Source: Aquiflexum sp. TKW24L
GTDB lineage: Bacteria > Bacteroidota > Bacteroidia > Cytophagales > Cyclobacteriaceae
DNA: 61,016 bases
NCBI RefSeq assembly: GCF_023502205.1
Contig: NZ_JAMFLG010000028.1
Location: 1-61,016, forward strand
Direction: 5' to 3'
Positions 60,687-61,016 of the stretch are shown here, in pieces. The notes beneath the pieces were generated by a model, which was not told where the DNA came from, made no database searches, and saw nothing but the letters and a program-made list of their open reading frames with translations. Each line of letters opens with the position of its first letter. Position 1 is the first letter of the stretch. The position numbers were made by a program, and so were the translations under genes.

Positions 60687-60863
60687 CTATTTCAATTTGT
60701 CCATACTCACCACCGGAATATCCTTATTCCCCATTTGCTTCAATGGCTTGATCTCTGACTTTGGATATTCAAATCCATAGTCCGATAATTCCTTTAAGGA
60801 GGAATATCGGTCGAATTCCAAAGGATTTAGGATAAATAAGGCTCCTACATTAGAAAAATCCTT
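60687..60863 (-). pseudogene. C-terminal gene remnant
   Basis: Leftward codons KDFSNVGALFILNPLEFDRY, then SSLKELSDYGFEYPKSEIKPLKQMG to MDKLK, with a normal stop at 60687-60689. The frame opens right after a TAG at 60866 and has no start, so only the last 58 codons of a protein remain. I cannot name the family with confidence. Confidence 0.5.
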
Positions 60864-61016
60864 CTATGAAACACTTGTGGGGAGGAAGAAATTTTTCCAG
60901 GCCGGCGGAGGCGATGTGGGCGGGAGGATTAAAATTTCTTGAACTTTTTGGTTACTTTTTGTTTCAAGTCCTCGTGGTTTTTGAACCAAACTTCAAAAGA
61001 GATAACTTTATAATGG
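60864..61016. other. Right end of the window, inverted repeat with GC-rich loop
   Basis: Perfect 10-bp arms AAGAAATTTT (60886-60895) and AAAATTTCTT (60931-60940) enclose a G-rich 35-base loop, unlike the AT-rich surroundings. No gene seen; sequence continues beyond the window. Confidence 0.4.

Overview
The window looks like a chromosomal segment of a Bacteroidota bacterium, most likely a member of the Cytophagales close to Algoriphagus or Cyclobacteriaceae. The reasons are the TAnnTTTG type -7 promoter elements, the near absence of Shine-Dalgarno motifs, an NDQ-type sodium-pump rhodopsin, a DUF5777 barrel, BF3164-type propeller lipoproteins, a HEPN-fused sulfite reductase and the abundance of palindromic and low-complexity intergenic repeats. 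The taxonomy is inferred from gene content only.

Layout. 0-7.2 kb holds housekeeping and redox genes (YpdA-like reductase, NRDE protein, Old Yellow Enzyme), a BlaI/BlaR1-type sensor pair with an unusual BlaR1 C-terminus, and a PPK2 kinase. At 8.0-8.9 kb is a KR2-like light-driven Na+ pump. From 12.6 down to 9.06 kb is the most interesting locus: a tyrosine recombinase with two HARP-like N-terminal repeats and an IntI-like C-terminal SPLD tail, followed in the same orientation by three compact unknown genes. Large imperfect palindromes separate these genes, and their outer core sites match the way integron cassette boundaries do. It reads as a non-canonical, integron-like cassette system with a recombinase that lacks the usual IntI patch.

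13.4-20.8 kb holds small membrane proteins, a class C type serine hydrolase, HemG, and a three-gene exported haem cluster (EB_dh-type protein, CX4CH cytochrome, DUF5777 barrel). 20.9-28.6 kb is a complete assimilatory sulfate reduction cluster read leftwards: Rrf2 regulator, APS reductase, CysD, CysN, sirohaem sulfite reductase with HEPN tail, SUMT and a Met8-type protein. Its spacers are filled with several kinds of short repeat. 28.7-40.7 kb is an exopolysaccharide cluster: pyruvyl transferase, flippase, five glycosyltransferases, polymerase/ligase, beta-helix enzyme and initiating sugar transferase.

40.8-44.3 kb carries two tandem copies of a module made of a short exported four-cysteine peptide plus a propeller lipoprotein, each behind the same conserved promoter block, with a broken remnant of a third propeller gene. 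HtpG and a formyltransferase follow. 47.5-52.9 kb is a cytochrome c maturation cluster (ccmB, C, D-like, E, F) with a CxxxY-type CcmE and a repeat block between ccmB and ccmC. 53-60.2 kb carries a DUF2520 protein, a pirin, an acyl-ACP desaturase, two exported lipoproteins and an M19 dipeptidase. The right end (60.2-61.0 kb) holds palindromes and a C-terminal gene remnant. No tRNA, rRNA or CRISPR array was seen.
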